DNA of 64,000 bases, from positions 62,001 to 126,000 of the forward strand of contig NZ_JADPQG010000008.1 of assembly GCF_015687175.1 (NCBI RefSeq), read 5' to 3'. Numbering within the stretch: the stretch's first letter is position 1; each line of letters opens with the position of its first letter. Origin of the DNA: Reinekea sp. G2M2-21 (lineage in GTDB: Bacteria; Pseudomonadota; Gammaproteobacteria; Pseudomonadales; Natronospirillaceae). The notes beneath the pieces are model-generated. The model was not told the DNA's origin. It worked only from the letters and a program-made list of their open reading frames with translations, and made no database searches. The translations under genes and the position numbers were made by a program. This document shows, in pieces, positions 62,876 through 64,000 of the stretch.

Positions 62876-63778
62876 TTAGTTGTTGAGCGTTGTGTGCCCG
62901 AATTTTTCCTGCATGAATTCGACAAAGCACTTTACCTTTGTCGACAGGTGTTTGCGATGCGGGTACATCAGGTAAAGGCCAAACGTCAGTGTGCTGTACG
63001 CAGGCAATAGGGCGATGAGTTCTCCAGAACGCAGATCATCGGCCACAACGTGCTGCGTGATCAGCCCAATGCCGCCACCCGATTTAACCATGTTGGCAAT
63101 GGCCACGGGGCTGTCTGCGCTGACGTGGGATTGAATGTCGATGTTATGTGTTTTGCCTTGTGAATCGCGTAACGGCCAGACACGGCCGAGCTTAAAGTTC
63201 CGGTCGACAATACAGAGGTGTCGGCTTAAATCCGCGGGTATTTCGGGTTTGCCCTGTTTCTGCAGGTACTCGGGTGAGGCGCAAACGACAAGAGGGATGT
63301 CGTAAATGTGGCGGGCAATTAAGGTGGTGTCCGGTACGGAACCGATTTTGATGCGAACGTCGATGCCTTCTTCAATCATGTCCACGGCCCGGTTGTTCAG
63401 CACCAGCTCTATTTGCAAATCGGGGTAGCGTTGGCAGAATTCTGGCACGATGCTCGCCAGTTGTCGGTCGCCGAAAGACACCGGTGCGCTGATGCGCAAC
63501 ACACCGCGTGGGTTTACCTGTTCACCAACCACGTCATCGACCATGGCCTGATAACTTTCGAGTAGCTGCTGCGCTTGCACGTAATAGCGGTTTCCGGCTT
63601 CCGTGAGCGATATTTTGCGCGTGGTGCGGTTAAACAAACGAATGCCGAGAGTCTCTTCCACTTCACCGATGTATTTGCTGACCAACGCTTTCGAGCTGTT
63701 CAGTCGTTCGCTTGCCGCCGTAAAACTGCCCGTTTCGACCACCGCGATAACGGTTTTTAATCCGTCCAATGTATCCAT
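62876..63778 (-). CDS. LysR-family transcriptional regulator
   Basis: The 300 residues have the LysR N-terminal helix-turn-helix (GLKTVIAVVETGSFTAASERLNSS, then KALVSKYIGEVEETLGIRLFNRTTR, both shortened here) and a C-terminal substrate-binding domain (GVLRISAPVSFGD, FCQRYPDLQIEL, VDVRIKIGSV-like GIDVRIKIGSVPD). It resembles regulators that control a divergent oxidoreductase or transferase gene. The start is 119 bases from the divergent glutathione S-transferase gene, and a perfect nine-base inverted repeat lies between them, so direct control of that gene is likely. Confidence 0.9.
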   Translation of the reverse strand: MDTLDGLKTVIAVVETGSFTAASERLNSSKALVSKYIGEVEETLGIRLFNRTTRKISLTEAGNRYYVQAQQLLESYQAMVDDVVGEQVNPRGVLRISAPVSFGDRQLASIVPEFCQRYPDLQIELVLNNRAVDMIEEGIDVRIKIGSVPDTTLIARHIYDIPLVVCASPEYLQKQGKPEIPADLSRHLCIVDRNFKLGRVWPLRDSQGKTHNIDIQSHVSADSPVAIANMVKSGGGIGLITQHVVADDLRSGELIALLPAYSTLTFGLYLMYPHRKHLSTKVKCFVEFMQEKFGHTTLNN

Positions 63779-63794
63779 GTATTGTTCGCATTAT

Positions 63795-63841
63795 GTTGAC
63801 AATTAAACAACATTAGGGCGATTTATCCGGCTATTGTCAAC
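63795..63841. promoter_or_regulatory. Inverted repeat with overlapping divergent promoters between LysR and GST genes
   Basis: GTTGACAAT and ATTGTCAAC form perfect arms 29 bases apart; each contains TTGACA, a consensus -35 element, on opposite strands. On the minus strand TTGACA is 17 bases from CCTAAT, a fair -10. Such a site could bind the LysR protein and regulate both genes. Confidence 0.6.
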
Positions 63842-63896
63842 ACGGATAATGGCAGTTCAGTTGAACAACCCAACATTCCCAAGAAAAGGATCGTGT

Positions 63897-64000
63897 ATGA
63901 ACACCATTAAACTGTATCGATTTGCGTTATCGGGCCACTCGCACCGCGTGCAACTCATGTTGTCGTTGTTAGGGTTGGAGGCGGAGCTGATTAACATTAA
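63897..64000 (+). CDS. Glutathione S-transferase-like protein, N-terminal part (3' end outside window)
   Basis: The ATG at 63897 is preceded by AAAAGGA. The visible 34 codons read NTIKLYRFALSGHSHRVQLM, then LSLLGLEAELIN: a first beta strand, the Ser-Gly-His loop at the glutathione-activating position and the start of helix 1, typical of bacterial GST N-terminal domains of the GstA-like type. The rest lies beyond the window. Divergent pairing with a LysR regulator is common for such genes. Confidence 0.8.
   Translation, partial: MNTIKLYRFALSGHSHRVQLMLSLLGLEAELINI

Overview
The window is chromosomal DNA from a gammaproteobacterium. The housekeeping genes (rppH-ptsP, typA, ilvA, rpiA, ybaK, cpxR-cpxA, smrA, a yebC/yeeN-type regulator) are typical of that class. 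The secreted carbohydrate-active and metalloprotease-type proteins would suit a marine, Oceanospirillales-like (perhaps Saccharospirillaceae) bacterium. That lineage guess rests on general resemblance only. No rRNA, tRNA, transposase or phage structural gene was seen.

Layout. (1) 1-29.3 kb is mostly core genome: the end of rppH and ptsP; a repeat-rich lipoprotein; two regulators (LuxR-type and membrane AraC-type); an HD phosphohydrolase and an alpha/beta hydrolase; typA; a DsbA-like protein; divergent ilvA and rpiA; DUF2147; ybaK; cpxRA; smrA with a PAP2 phosphatase; a hybrid histidine kinase; a DUF1631 protein; and a large secreted zinc metalloprotease with seven cadherin-like repeats, FG-GAP-like repeats and a GlyGly-CTERM-like tail. 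(2) 29.5-40.1 kb is a complete type I-E CRISPR-Cas locus (cas3, casA-E, cas1, cas2, leader, 29 intact repeats plus a truncated thirtieth, 29 spacers). Directly upstream of cas3 lies a 36-codon remnant that reads as the start of a type I-F cas1, so this site probably once held a different CRISPR system. (3) 40.1-42.3 kb, on the minus strand, is an AHH-type nuclease toxin followed by two intact and one decayed tandem copies of an Imm11-like immunity gene. The decayed copy is fused into the last CRISPR repeat. (4) 42.5-43.9 kb and 59.25-60.6 kb are direct copies of a 1.3-kb unit carrying a RadC-like gene with a rearranged JAMM motif. (5) Between the copies lie an acyltransferase, an outer-membrane protein, yebC/yeeN, a starch-binding-like secreted protein, a GH16 glucanase with an N-terminal carbohydrate-binding module, an FAD-dependent oxidoreductase, a cupin and a P-loop kinase. 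(6) 53.9-58.6 kb is an AT-rich run of seven short minus-strand genes, each separated by an attC-like palindrome. It looks like an integron cassette array with no integrase in view. (7) 61.4-64 kb returns to ordinary genes: VOC, GNAT, Nudix, LysR and a divergent glutathione S-transferase cut by the window end.

How it fits together. The region from about 29.5 to 60.6 kb behaves as a defence and accessory hotspot. It shows replacement of one CRISPR type by another, toxin-immunity gene duplication, cassette capture and flanking direct repeats in one continuous stretch, set between core genes. Functions are assigned by motif recognition; no database search was possible.
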